NCBI RefSeq assembly: GCF_003574445.1
Contig: NZ_KZ984551.1
Span: 318,262 to 382,261 of the forward strand
Source of the DNA: Streptomyces sp. YIM 130001
GTDB lineage: Bacteria; Actinomycetota; Actinomycetes; Streptomycetales; Streptomycetaceae
Reading direction: 5' to 3'
Length of the DNA stretch: 64,000 bases
Shown here piece after piece: positions 25,402 through 34,233 of the stretch. A program made the position numbers and the translations under genes. The notes beneath the pieces are model-generated. The model saw only the letters and a program-made list of their open reading frames with translations, did no database searches and was not told where the DNA came from. Numbering within the stretch: position 1 is the first letter of the stretch; the number at the start of each line of letters is the position of its first letter.

Positions 25402-25424
25402 TGCGGTCCAAGCTGCGGACCGCA
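25402..25424. promoter_or_regulatory. Dyad in the chpH leader
   Basis: Arms TGCGGTCC (25402-25409) and GGACCGCA (25417-25424) with a 7-base centre, 20 bases upstream of the chpH start. It could be an operator for a developmental regulator or an mRNA hairpin near the ribosome site. Confidence 0.5.
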
Positions 25425-25557
25425 ACACCTGTAACGAGGAGTTGCCGACAGAGCTACGAGCCTATTGGTCCATTCACTCTTTTCAGTCGATTACGCACGT
25501 GCGGACGATTATTGGGAGTGTCGTTTCAGCAGGTCAGCAGTTCTGGCCCGGTCCGGA

Positions 25558-26892
25558 TCAGCCGGCGTCGATGAAACGGTCGAGCACCCGCACGCCGAAC
25601 TGGAGTCCGCTCACCGGGACCCGCTCGTCCACGCCGTGGAACATCCCGGCGAAGTCGAGCTCCGGCGGCAGCTGCAGCGGCGCGAAGCCGAAGCACCGGA
25701 TGCCGAGATCGTCGAAGGACTTGGCGTCGGTGCCACCGGAGAGCATGTACGGCACCGCGCGCGCGATCGGGTCCTCCGCCTTGAGGGCGGTCTGCATCGC
25801 GTCGACGAGGCGGCCGTCGAAGTCGGTCTCGAGCGCCTTGTCGCCGTGCACGTCCTCGCGGCGGACGCGCGGGCCGAGGATGCGGTCCAGGTCCGTGAGG
25901 AACTCCTCCTCGTAGCCCGGCAGGAAGCGGCCGTCGACGTGGGCGGTGGCCTGGCCGGGGATCACGTTCACCTTGTATCCGGCGCCCAGTTGGGTCGGGG
26001 CGGCGGAGTTGCGCAGGGTGGCGCCGATCATCTTGGCGATGCCGCCGAGCTTGGCGAGGGTGGCGTCCATGTCCTCGGGGTCGAGCTCGGTGCCGAGTGC
26101 GTCGGAGAGTTCGTCGAGGAAGGAGCGCACCGTCTTGGTGATGCGGACCGGCCACTCGTGCCGGCCGAGGCGGCCCACGGCCTCGCACAGCTCGGTGATC
26201 GCGTTGTCCTTGTTGGTCATGGAGCCGTGGCCTGCGGTGCCGTCGACCGTGAGACGCATCCAGTGCATGCCCTTCTGGGCGGTCTCCACGAGGTAGAGGC
26301 GGAGGTTCTCGTTGACGGTGAAGGAGAAGCCGCCGACCTCGCCGATCGCCTCGGTGACCCCCTCGAAGAGATGCGGGTGCTGGTCGACCAGGTGCCGTGC
26401 GCCGTAGACGCCGCCGGCCTCCTCGTCGGCGAGGAACGCCAGGACGATGTCGCGCGGGGGCTTGCGGCCGGAGCGCATGCGCTCGCGCACGACGGCGAGC
26501 GTCATCGCGTCCATGTCCTTCATGTCGACCGCTCCCCGGCCCCAGACGCAGCCGTCCGCGATCTCGCCGGAGAACGGGTCGTGCGTCCAGTCCGCGGCGT
26601 TGGCGGGCACCACGTCGGTGTGGCCGTGGATGAGGAGTGCGGGCCTCGAGGGGTCCTCGCCCTCGATCCGCGCGACGGTGGAGGCGCGGCCCGGGTGGGA
26701 CTCGAAGATCTGCGGTTCGAGTCCGACCTCGGCGAGCTTCTCGGCGACGTACTCGGCTGCCTTGCGCTCGCCGGGCCCCGAGTGGTCGCCGTAGTTGCTG
26801 GTGTCGATGCGGATCAGGTCCCGGCAGAGGTCGACGACCTCGTCCTCTCCGCGGACGGAACCTGTGGTGCCGGCCGTGCTCGACTCGCTCAC
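25558..26892 (-). CDS. M20/M25/M40 family metallopeptidase (ArgE/DapE-like)
   Basis: A 444-aa di-zinc amidohydrolase/peptidase. Metal and catalytic motifs are visible: HGHTDVVPA (zinc ligand His and catalytic Asp), GRGAVDMKD (bridging Asp), LADEEAGG (catalytic and ligand Glu pair) and the late SGGTDAKSF and MFHGVDERV (His ligand). A lid domain lies between about residues 190 and 310. It probably trims dipeptides or acyl amino acids in the cytoplasm. GTG 26892 follows GGGAGG. The gene precedes the chaplin pair, as in other streptomycetes. Confidence 0.9.
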   Translation of the reverse strand: MSESSTAGTTGSVRGEDEVVDLCRDLIRIDTSNYGDHSGPGERKAAEYVAEKLAEVGLEPQIFESHPGRASTVARIEGEDPSRPALLIHGHTDVVPANAADWTHDPFSGEIADGCVWGRGAVDMKDMDAMTLAVVRERMRSGRKPPRDIVLAFLADEEAGGVYGARHLVDQHPHLFEGVTEAIGEVGGFSFTVNENLRLYLVETAQKGMHWMRLTVDGTAGHGSMTNKDNAITELCEAVGRLGRHEWPVRITKTVRSFLDELSDALGTELDPEDMDATLAKLGGIAKMIGATLRNSAAPTQLGAGYKVNVIPGQATAHVDGRFLPGYEEEFLTDLDRILGPRVRREDVHGDKALETDFDGRLVDAMQTALKAEDPIARAVPYMLSGGTDAKSFDDLGIRCFGFAPLQLPPELDFAGMFHGVDERVPVSGLQFGVRVLDRFIDAG

Positions 26893-27069
26893 GCTGCTGC
26901 CTCCCGATGGTGCGGTTGGGTCCCTCCCATCCTCCCGCGCCGGACCCCGAGCCCCAAGGGCGGACGCCCTTCGACATACGGCGTTCACCTCGGCCCAGGG
27001 GTGTGATCAGGGGCCCCCGAATGTTTGCTATGGTTTTCCACGTCGCCGCGGGAGACCGCGGTTCACCTG

Positions 27070-27157
27070 GTCCGGGTGGCGGAATGGCAGACGCGCTAGC
27101 TTGAGGTGCTAGTGCCCTTTATCGGGCGTGGGGGTTCAAGTCCCCCCTCGGACACCA
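27070..27157 (+). tRNA. tRNA-Leu (anticodon GAG)
   Basis: A class II tRNA. The acceptor stem GTCCGGG pairs with CTCGGAC; the anticodon stem CTAGC (27096-27100) and GCTAG (27108-27112) closes a TTGAGGT loop whose anticodon GAG is at 27103-27105. A long variable arm follows, then the T arm (GGGGGTTCAAGTCCCCC). The 3' end ACCA is encoded (27154-27157). It decodes CUC and CUU. Confidence 0.96.
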
Positions 27158-27522
27158 TCACTTCAGTACATGGCCCCGTAGCTGCTCGTCGGCTGCGGGG
27201 TTCTTCGTCGGCGGGTACCGGGACGAACCGGCTCCGACAGCGCGAGCGGCGAACGCCCTGCCCGGCGCGGCCCCGTCGCACGGCGGCCGAGGGCCGGATT
27301 CCCCGGAGGCCTCGCGGGATTGACCGAATCGGCTGACGTGGCCGCTCCTCGCCCGAGAAGCTGTCCGCGGACCCCGACGCTGGAACGTCCTCTCGGCCAC
27401 GACGACCGAGCACCCCGCCATCGCCATCGGATCGCGCCGGACGGCCACAAGGCCCAGGAACAGACACGGAACCACGCCACCGACCTCGTCGGCGCCGGGA
27501 CGGGCGCCGGACAGGAGCCGCC
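27158..27522. other. 365-bp stretch without a gene
   Basis: No convincing coding frame is present. It begins with a hairpin (27174-27182 CCCCGTAGC; 27192-27200 GCTGCGGGG; then TTCTTC) that should end the tRNA transcript. The rest is GC-rich with no clear promoter; the ribosome site GGAG for the hemoglobin gene is at its end. Confidence 0.6.
27174..27206 (+). terminator. Terminator of tRNA-Leu
   Basis: A 9-bp stem with one G-T pair and a 9-base loop, followed by TTCTTC, 17 bases after the tRNA. Confidence 0.7.
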
Positions 27523-28002
27523 GTGACCGACAAGCCCGGTACCCCTTCCGTCTACGAGTGGATGGGCGGGGCGGACGCCCTGCACCGGCTCACCGACGCC
27601 TTCTACGCCCAGGTGCTCGCGGACCCGCTCCTGGCACCGGTGTTCGCGGGTATGGACCCCGGTCATCCGCGCCATGTCGCGCTCTGGCTGGGCGAGGTGT
27701 TCGGCGGCCCCGACTCCTACTCGGCACAGCACGGCGGGCACGCGCACATGGCGAGCAGGCACCTGGGCCGGCACATCACGGAGGAGCAGCGCCGTCGCTG
27801 GGTGGACCTGCTCCTGGACGCCGCCGACGAGGTCGGCCTCCCCACCGACCCCGAGTTCCGGGCCGTGTTCGTCTACTACATCGAGTGGGGTACGCGGATG
27901 GCGTTGATCTACTCCGGCGAGAACCCGCCGCCGGTGGACGCCGCCGACATGCCCCGGTGGCAGTGGGGCCAGACCCCGCCGTGGCAGCCCGACCACGGCT
28001 GA
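27523..28002 (+). CDS. Group II truncated hemoglobin
   Basis: A 159-aa 2-on-2 globin. MGGADALHRLTDAFYAQVLADPLLAPVF is the typical A-B-C region; HPRHVALWLGEVFGGP contains the distal-side Trp and HGGHAHMASRHLG contains the proximal His region. It resembles the GlbO/trHbO type of actinobacteria, which binds O2 tightly and may aid oxygen use or NO/peroxide detoxification. Start GTG 27523 follows GGAG. The tail PRWQWGQTPPWQP is typical of the actinobacterial subgroup. Confidence 0.92.
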   Translation: MTDKPGTPSVYEWMGGADALHRLTDAFYAQVLADPLLAPVFAGMDPGHPRHVALWLGEVFGGPDSYSAQHGGHAHMASRHLGRHITEEQRRRWVDLLLDAADEVGLPTDPEFRAVFVYYIEWGTRMALIYSGENPPPVDAADMPRWQWGQTPPWQPDHG

Positions 28003-28038
28003 CCGCGCGGTCCGGGCAGCACAGAGGCACTGTGCACA

Positions 28039-28488
28039 ATGGTGCGCATGTCGTCCCGCCGTGCCTCCCGTCGCGCCCCGAGCCGCCCGCAGACCGTCGT
28101 CCGCGCGGATTCCCCTTGCCCGTGCGGGCTGCCTGCCGCGTACGGCGCGTGCTGCGGCCGGCTGCACGACGGACGGGTGGCGGCAGCGAATCCGGAGGCG
28201 CTGATGCGGTCCCGGTACGCCGCGTTCGCGGTGCGGGACTCCGCGTATCTGCTGCGCACCTGGCATCCCGCGACGCGTCCGCAGCGTCTCGGGCTCGAGG
28301 ACGGCACGCGCTGGCTGGGCCTGGAGATCCTGGACAGTACGGAGGGCAGCGCGTTCCACTCCGCGGGCACCGTGACGTTCCGGGCCCGCTACACCGACGG
28401 CGGGCGGCCGGGCGTACTGCACGAGCGCAGCCGGTTCGAGCGGTTCGACGGGGCCTGGGTGTACGTGGACGGGGACATGCTCGGCTGA
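28039..28488 (+). CDS. YchJ-family protein with N-terminal SEC-C motif
   Basis: A 149-aa protein. After a basic lead (residues 1-25) comes the zinc motif CPCGLPAAYGACCGRLH, then PEALMRSRYAAFAVRD and the NTF2-like YchJ domain (HERSRFERFDGAWVYVDGD). Function is unknown; the SEC-C motif binds zinc and can mediate protein contact. ATG 28039 or ATG 28048 may be used; the motif begins well after both. It is followed by gluconokinase. Confidence 0.82.
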   Translation: MVRMSSRRASRRAPSRPQTVVRADSPCPCGLPAAYGACCGRLHDGRVAAANPEALMRSRYAAFAVRDSAYLLRTWHPATRPQRLGLEDGTRWLGLEILDSTEGSAFHSAGTVTFRARYTDGGRPGVLHERSRFERFDGAWVYVDGDMLG

Positions 28489-28569
28489 CGTCGGCCCCGC
28501 ACCGCCCGGGCGCAGTCCCCCGGTCGGGCTCCGGCATCATGGGGATGATGTGCGCAGAGGGCGGAAAGG

Positions 28570-29082
28570 GTGAGGTCCGTGGAGACCGGTCGGGTCGTGG
28601 TCGTGATGGGTGTGTCGGGTACGGGCAAGACAACCGTCGGAGAGCTGCTCGCGGCGGAACTCGGCGTCCCGTACGCGGAGGCCGACGCGTTCCACTCGCC
28701 GGCCAATGTGGCGAAGATGGCCTCCGGTACGCCGCTCGTCGACGAGGACCGGTGGCCGTGGCTGGACGCGATCGGCGCATGGGCCGCGGGGCGTGCGGGA
28801 CAGGGCGGGGTGGTGAGCTGCTCGGCTCTGAAGCGGGTGTACCGGGATCGGCTGCGGGCTGCCGCGCCGGGCATCGTCTTCGTCCATCTGCACGGCTCGC
28901 GTGAGCTGATCTCGGCGCGGCAGTCGGCGCGTACGGACCACTTCATGCCCAGCTCGCTGATCGACTCCCAGTTCGCCACGCTGGAGCCGCTCGAGGCGGA
29001 CGAGGCGGGCGTACGGGTGGACGTGGCCTCCGGGCCCGAGACGGTGGCGCGCGAGGCGGCAGCGGCGCTGCGGCATCGCTGA
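28570..29082 (+). CDS. gntK: Gluconokinase
   Basis: A 170-aa GntK-type kinase with the P-loop GVSGTGKT, EADAFHSPANVAKM with the substrate-binding region, and SCSALKRVYRDRLR and the LHGSRELISAR and DHFMPSSLIDSQF blocks. It phosphorylates D-gluconate to 6-phosphogluconate for the pentose-phosphate pathway. The other gnt genes (permease, regulator, gnd) often found beside it in Streptomyces are not in the window: a convergent APC permease follows instead. GTG 28570 or GTG 28579 may start translation. Confidence 0.92.
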   Translation: MRSVETGRVVVVMGVSGTGKTTVGELLAAELGVPYAEADAFHSPANVAKMASGTPLVDEDRWPWLDAIGAWAAGRAGQGGVVSCSALKRVYRDRLRAAAPGIVFVHLHGSRELISARQSARTDHFMPSSLIDSQFATLEPLEADEAGVRVDVASGPETVAREAAAALRHR

Positions 29083-29139
29083 ACCGGAGCTGCGTCAATC
29101 ACGCTGCCGGGTGCGGCAGTTGGTGGTGCCTCCGCCCTG

Positions 29140-29176
29140 TGGGCACGGCCCGGGCCTGAGCCGGGAGCCGTACCCA
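29140..29176. terminator. Imperfect hairpin between gntK and the APC permease
   Basis: TGGGCACGGC at 29140-29149 can pair with GCCGTACCCA at 29167-29176 with one mismatch, in the middle of the 101-bp gap between the convergent genes. The inner part adds further C-G pairs. Confidence 0.5.
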
Positions 29177-29183
29177 CGAGGGT

Positions 29184-30758
29184 TCACGCGGAGGAGTCGG
29201 GGCTCTCGGCGTCCGCGGCCTTGTCCAGCTGGAAGGCCTGGTTGCCGAGTCCGATCCGGGCGTGCACCGCCGGCTTCGCCCGGCGCAGCACCGCTCCGTA
29301 GACGAGCCCGGCGACGGCGGACAGGCCGATGATGCCGGGCAGGATCCAGCTGAGCGCCGAGCCGGGGCCCGCGCCGACCAGGACGTCGAAGTCCTTGACC
29401 GTGTAGACCGCGATGCCGACCAGGGCGAGGCCCGCGAGGCCGGAGGCGATCAGGCGCCAGGCCTGGGCCGCGGCGGCACCGCGCCGTACGAAGAAGACGA
29501 TGACGGCGAGGCTGGCGCTGGCCATCAGGACGATCACGCCGAGGGCGCCGATGTTGCCCATCCAGGTGAACAGGTGCAGGACGGACGCCGTCGGGTCGTC
29601 GACCGGACCGTCGTCGGTCACCGCGAAGGCGAGCACGACGATCACCGAGATCACCGACTGGAGCAGCGAACCGGTGCCGGGGGCGCCGCTCTTGGCGTTC
29701 GTACGGCTGAAGGTCGCGGGCAGCAGGCCTTCGCGGCCCATCGCGAAGGCGTACCGGGCCACCACGTTGTGATAGCTGAGCGCCGCCGCGAACATGCCGG
29801 TCACGAACAGGATGTGCAGGACGTCGGTGAAGGTGCCGCCGAGTCGGCTCTCGGTAAGGAAGAAGAGCAGGTTGGGCCCTTGGTCGCCTGCCGCTTTCAC
29901 GATCGAGGACGGCCCGGCGGCGACGGTCAGCGCCCAGGAGCTCAGGGCCAGGAAGACGGCGGCGATACCGACCGCGAGGAACATCACGCGCGAGACGACG
30001 ATCTGCGGTCGGCTGGTCTCCTCCGCGTAGACGGGCGCCTGTTCGAAGCCCACGAAGGCGGCGAGGCAGAAGCACAGGGCTGTGCCGAGGCCGGCGCCGC
30101 CGAGGGTGTCGGGATTGAAGGCGTGCAGCGAGAGGCCCTCGCCGCCCGGCTCCGCGACGGCCGCCAGGTCGAAGATCACGACGAGGGCGAACTCGATGAC
30201 CAGCAGAACACCGAGCACCTTCGCATTGAGATCGATCTTCAGCCAGCCGAGCAGGCCCACCACGGCCACACAGATCAGGGCGAACACCCACCAGGACACC
30301 TCGAGGTCCAGATAGGTGGCGAAGATGGTGGACATCTCGAAGCCGAGGATGCCGTAGATGCCGACCTGGAAGGCGTTGTACGCGACCAGGGCGACGAGCG
30401 AGGCGCCGGCGCCGGCGGTGCCGCCGAGGCCGCGGGCTATGTAGGCGTAGAACGCACCCGCGTTGTGCACATGCCGGCTCATCTCCGCGTAGCCGAAGCT
30501 GAAGAGGATCAGGACGGAGCCGAGGATGAGGAAGAGCAGCGGCGTACCGACGACTCCCATCACACCGAATGTGGTGGGCATGACACCCGCGACCACCATC
30601 AGCGGGGCGCTGGCGGCGAGTACGGACAGGAGCAGCCCCACGGTGCCGAGCCGGTTCGCGCGCAGCGCCCGGTCCTCGCCCTTGTACGTGTTGATGACGT
30701 CCTGTCCTGCGCTGCGCTCTCCGGTTCTCCGACCGGTGCTCGAACTGCCCGTGGGCAT
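29184..30758 (-). CDS. APC superfamily amino acid/amine permease
   Basis: A 524-aa permease with about 12-14 hydrophobic helices. The unwound-helix motif ASAPLMVVAG in TM1, FSFGYAEMSRHVHNAGAFYAYIARGLG in TM2-TM3 and FVGFEQAPVYAEETSRP in TM6 are typical of the amino acid-polyamine-organocation family. The substrate is likely an amino acid or amine. ATG 30758 follows GAAAGGAA. It converges with gntK and is co-directed with the gene upstream at 30820, leaving a 61-base gap. Confidence 0.88.
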   Translation of the reverse strand: MPTGSSSTGRRTGERSAGQDVINTYKGEDRALRANRLGTVGLLLSVLAASAPLMVVAGVMPTTFGVMGVVGTPLLFLILGSVLILFSFGYAEMSRHVHNAGAFYAYIARGLGGTAGAGASLVALVAYNAFQVGIYGILGFEMSTIFATYLDLEVSWWVFALICVAVVGLLGWLKIDLNAKVLGVLLVIEFALVVIFDLAAVAEPGGEGLSLHAFNPDTLGGAGLGTALCFCLAAFVGFEQAPVYAEETSRPQIVVSRVMFLAVGIAAVFLALSSWALTVAAGPSSIVKAAGDQGPNLLFFLTESRLGGTFTDVLHILFVTGMFAAALSYHNVVARYAFAMGREGLLPATFSRTNAKSGAPGTGSLLQSVISVIVVLAFAVTDDGPVDDPTASVLHLFTWMGNIGALGVIVLMASASLAVIVFFVRRGAAAAQAWRLIASGLAGLALVGIAVYTVKDFDVLVGAGPGSALSWILPGIIGLSAVAGLVYGAVLRRAKPAVHARIGLGNQAFQLDKAADAESPDSSA

Positions 30759-30819
30759 GGGGTGTTCCTTTCGTGGCGTGGTGCGAACCTGGTGGGTCGC
30801 GCGGCGCGGAGCCGTGCGG

Positions 30820-31767
30820 TCAAGCGGAGCCGAACGCGGCGCGGCGCGCGGCACGGAAGGATTTGTCGGGATCCCGGTTCGGGTACGACCAGGGCGCGGG
30901 AGTGGCGTGCGGGCCGATGCGCTGGAAGAGCGCGGCGGCCTCCGCGGCCCGGCCCTCGCAGAACTTGCCGTGCGCAAGGAAGTTGAGGTCGATACGGCCT
31001 CGCGGGTGGTGGATGCCGTCCCATTCCAGCCACCAGTCGAACGCCCGGCGCATCACGCCCCGGGCCCGGCGTCCGCTCCAGTGGTCGGAGGCGGCGGGGT
31101 CGGCGGGTTCGGATCCCGCGGCGGCAAGGACCCGGTAGCGCTCGGTGTGGGCGATCACCGGGAGCAGCGAGAGCGGGGAGTCCGCGGGGGCCTGTTCGGC
31201 GGCCCAGGAGGCGAAGTCGTAGACCTCGTGCATCGGGTCCTGCCCGGCGGCGGGGCGGCGTTCGGCGAGTCTGGCGACCATCAGGTGGTGGGCGTGATGG
31301 TGGTCGGGGTGCCGGTGGCGTACCTCGTCGAAGAGCTGGAGCACCTCTTCCTCGGTGCCCAACGAGCGGGCGAGGAGCAGGAGTCCGAGCCAGGGGGTCG
31401 GGTCGTCCGGGGCCAGTGCGGCCGCCGTGCGGCAGGTCTCCTGTGCACTCTCGGGACGCAACTTCCCACGCAGCGCGCGGAAGACGTCCGCGGCGGCGAC
31501 GAGCGCGGCGGCGTCCGCGCTCTCCGGTTCGGCCAGGCGCCATTCCTCGGCCCAGGAGGCGGTGGACGGGGCCTGCCCGAGGACGACGAGGCGATGGCCG
31601 CGGCGGTCCCAGTCGTCGCTGGTGTCGGCCAGCAGCGAGCGGACCGCGGTCCAGCGGCCACGGTCGAGAGCGTCCCGTGCTGCGGCCAGTTCCGAGTCGT
31701 CGAGTGCGGCGTCGAACCCTTCCCTGGCACGCTTGCGGGAACGCCCGAGGGGCGGTGGTGGGGGCAC
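30820..31767 (-). CDS. TPR-like protein of unknown function
   Basis: A 315-aa helical protein with tandem-repeat character: LAAARDALDRGRWTAVRSLL, TCRTAAALAPDDPTPWLGLLLLARSLG and FCEGRAAEAAALFQRIGPHA look like TPR helices, as in other Streptomyces proteins of this length that I cannot name. A conserved-looking FDWWLEWDGIHHP sits in the C-terminal third. I chose GTG 31767 because AGAGGAAAC stands before it; GTG 31812 or TTG 31842 give longer forms without a ribosome site. It lies upstream of the permease and may be co-transcribed. Confidence 0.6.
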   Translation of the reverse strand: MPPPPPLGRSRKRAREGFDAALDDSELAAARDALDRGRWTAVRSLLADTSDDWDRRGHRLVVLGQAPSTASWAEEWRLAEPESADAAALVAAADVFRALRGKLRPESAQETCRTAAALAPDDPTPWLGLLLLARSLGTEEEVLQLFDEVRHRHPDHHHAHHLMVARLAERRPAAGQDPMHEVYDFASWAAEQAPADSPLSLLPVIAHTERYRVLAAAGSEPADPAASDHWSGRRARGVMRRAFDWWLEWDGIHHPRGRIDLNFLAHGKFCEGRAAEAAALFQRIGPHATPAPWSYPNRDPDKSFRAARRAAFGSA

Positions 31768-31971
31768 CGGTGTTTCCTCTACAGCGCGGTTAGCAAGCAG
31801 ATGATCACGCACAGCAAACCGGTAGGCACAGCCCCCCGTCAAGGGCCCAAGGCTGGGGCGGGCCCCAACTCGGTTTATCTGACACCTAGTTGGGAACGCG
31901 AACGCTCGGGTCGGCCGGGGTGCCGGTATTTCGCTGGCACGACATCCCTGGCCTGCGGTTACGCTCCCCGT

Positions 31972-32391
31972 ATGCCTGCCGCCGAACTGCCGCCCTTCGA
32001 ACTCGCCTTCCCCGGACCGCTGCGGGACAGCCTGGTCGCCGCGGTGCTGAGCGGGGCCAAGACGACCACCACCTCACTGCACGCGTCTTACGGACCGGAC
32101 GAGCCGCTCCCGCGGTCCGGCGACCGGTGCGCCCTGATCGACTCGGCCGGGCGGCCGGTCGCGGTGGTGGAGACGACCGAGGTACGGGTGCTGCCGCTCG
32201 GCGCGGTGGATCTGCGGCACGCCGTGGACGAGGGCGAGGGGCACACGACGGTGGCCGAATGGCGGGCGGACCACGAGGAGTTCTGGCTCGGCCCCGAGTG
32301 CCGGGCCGAGCGCGCCGACCCGGACTTCACCCTCGACGACTCCAGCCTGGTGGTCACCGAACGATTCCGGGTGACCGAGCGACTGGACTGA
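31972..32391 (+). CDS. ASCH domain protein
   Basis: A 139-aa protein with an ASCH (RNA-binding PUA-like) fold: LVAAVLSGAKTTTTSL and SGDRCALIDSAGRPVAVVETTEV near the start, then AEWRADHEEFW near the end, all characteristic. The family may bind RNA or modified nucleosides. ATG 31972 begins directly behind the promoter region; the 204-bp gap to the left contains no gene. Confidence 0.85.
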   Translation: MPAAELPPFELAFPGPLRDSLVAAVLSGAKTTTTSLHASYGPDEPLPRSGDRCALIDSAGRPVAVVETTEVRVLPLGAVDLRHAVDEGEGHTTVAEWRADHEEFWLGPECRAERADPDFTLDDSSLVVTERFRVTERLD

Positions 32392-32420
32392 GCCGGCCTC
32401 CGGCCCTCGGGACCGGCCCC

Positions 32421-34076
32421 TCAGTCGACCGCCTGCGCCGCCGCACGCCCCGCCGCACGCCCGGAGAAGATGCACCCGCCGAGGAACGTGCCCTCCAGCG
32501 AGCGGTATCCGTGCACCCCGCCGCCGCCGAACCCGGCCGCCTCCCCCGCCGCGTACACGCCCTCCAGCGGGCTGCCACCTGCCGTCAGGACGCGCGAGGA
32601 CAGGTCGGTCTCGAGGCCGCCGAGGGATTTGCGGGTCAGGATGTTGAGCCGTACGGCGACGAGCGGACCGGCCTTCGGGTCGAGGATGCGGTGCGGGGCG
32701 GCGGTGCGGATCAGCCGGTCGCCGAGGAACTTGCGGGAGCCGCGGATGGCGGTGATCTGCGAGTCCTTGGTGAAGGGGTTGGTGATCTCGCGGTCGCGGG
32801 CGACGATCTCGCGGCGCAGTTCCGCCTCGTCGATCAACGTGTCCTTGGTGAGGTCGTTCATGCCGCGCACGAGCGAGGCGAGGTCGTCCGCGACGACGAA
32901 GTCCGCGCCCTGGTCCATGAACGCCTTGACCGGACCCGGTACGTCCGCCCGGGCCCTGCCGATCACGTCGCGGACGGACCTGCCGGTCAGGTCCGGGTTC
33001 TGCTCGGAGCCGGAGAGGGTGAACTCCTTGCCGATGATGCGCTTGTTGAGCACGAACCAGGTGTAGTCGTGCCCGCTGTGCATGATGTGGTCCAGGGTGC
33101 CGAGCGTGTCGAACCCGGGGAAGAGCGGCACCGGCAGACGCTTGCCGCGGGCGTCGAGCCAGAGCGACGAGGGACCGGGCAGGATACGGATCGCGTGCTT
33201 GGCCCAGATCGGGTTCCAGTTCTCGATGCCCTCGGTGTAGTGCCACATCCGGTCGCCGTTGATACGGCGGCCGCCCGCCTCCTCGGCGATGCCGAGCATC
33301 AGACCGTCCACGTGCGCGGGTACTCCGGAGAGCATGCGCTCGGGCGGCTTGCCGAGGCGCTCGGGCCAGGCGGCACGCACCAGTTCGTGGTTGCCGCCGA
33401 TGCCGCCCGAGGTGACGATCACGGCCTGCGCCCTGAGCTCGAACTGCCCGGTCACCGTGCGGCTGCTGGCCTCGCCACGCTCGATGTCCGAGGGTTCGAG
33501 GATCTCTCCGCTGACCGTGTCGACGCTGCCTGCGCTCCGGCTCAGGCCGGTGACGCGATGCCGGAACCTGAAGTCGACCAGACCGCGCGCCGCGCCCTCG
33601 CGCACCCGGCGCTCGAAGGGCGCCACCACCCCGGGCCCCGTGCCCCAGGTGATGTGGAAGCGGGGCACCGAGTTCCCGTGCCCGGTCGCGTCGTAGCCGC
33701 CTCGCTCGGCCCAGCCCACCACGGGGAAGAAGCGGACGCCGCGCTCGTGCAGCCAGGACCGCTTCTCGCCGGCCGCGAAGTCGACGTACGCCTCGGCCCA
33801 GCGGCGCGGCCAGTGGTCCTCCTCGCGGTCGAAGGCGGCGGTGCCCATCCAGTCCTGCAGGGCGAGTTCGCGGCTGTCCTTGATCCGCATCCGGCGCTGT
33901 TCGGGCGAGTCGACGAAGAAGAGGCCGCCGAAGGACCAGTGCGCCTGGCCGCCGAGAGACTGCTCGGGCTCCTGGTCGAGGAGGATGACCTTGCGGCCGG
34001 CGTCCACCAGCTCCGCGGTGGCCACCAGACCGGCGAGCCCGGCCCCGATCACGATCACATCAGCGTCGTACGCCAT
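32421..34076 (-). CDS. FAD-binding dehydrogenase (KsdD/fumarate-reductase-like)
   Basis: A 551-aa flavoprotein. The dinucleotide motif is VIGAGLAGLVATAELVDAG, followed by GGQAHWSFGG and the capping-domain region; the C-terminal end has GVYAAGEAAGFGGGGVHGYRSLEG, a flavin-contact block typical of this 'FAD-binding dehydrogenase' group. The relatives include 3-ketosteroid delta1-dehydrogenases and fumarate reductases, but this subgroup (TGHGNSVPRFHITWGTGPG) is a widespread unassigned one. It reads as monocistronic and converges with the ASCH gene. Confidence 0.85.
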   Translation of the reverse strand: MAYDADVIVIGAGLAGLVATAELVDAGRKVILLDQEPEQSLGGQAHWSFGGLFFVDSPEQRRMRIKDSRELALQDWMGTAAFDREEDHWPRRWAEAYVDFAAGEKRSWLHERGVRFFPVVGWAERGGYDATGHGNSVPRFHITWGTGPGVVAPFERRVREGAARGLVDFRFRHRVTGLSRSAGSVDTVSGEILEPSDIERGEASSRTVTGQFELRAQAVIVTSGGIGGNHELVRAAWPERLGKPPERMLSGVPAHVDGLMLGIAEEAGGRRINGDRMWHYTEGIENWNPIWAKHAIRILPGPSSLWLDARGKRLPVPLFPGFDTLGTLDHIMHSGHDYTWFVLNKRIIGKEFTLSGSEQNPDLTGRSVRDVIGRARADVPGPVKAFMDQGADFVVADDLASLVRGMNDLTKDTLIDEAELRREIVARDREITNPFTKDSQITAIRGSRKFLGDRLIRTAAPHRILDPKAGPLVAVRLNILTRKSLGGLETDLSSRVLTAGGSPLEGVYAAGEAAGFGGGGVHGYRSLEGTFLGGCIFSGRAAGRAAAQAVD

Positions 34077-34233
34077 CGCCGTCCGTCCTTCCCGGGGCAG
34101 CCGCGCCGGTTACTCGCGCGTCAATGTCGGTTCGATCCAAGCCGTGCCCCGGCGGCCCGTCAACACTTCGGCCGCCACCTTCGCGGCCCGGCCCGTACCG
34201 GGAACGACCCGGAGGACCTGCTTGGATGACCGG

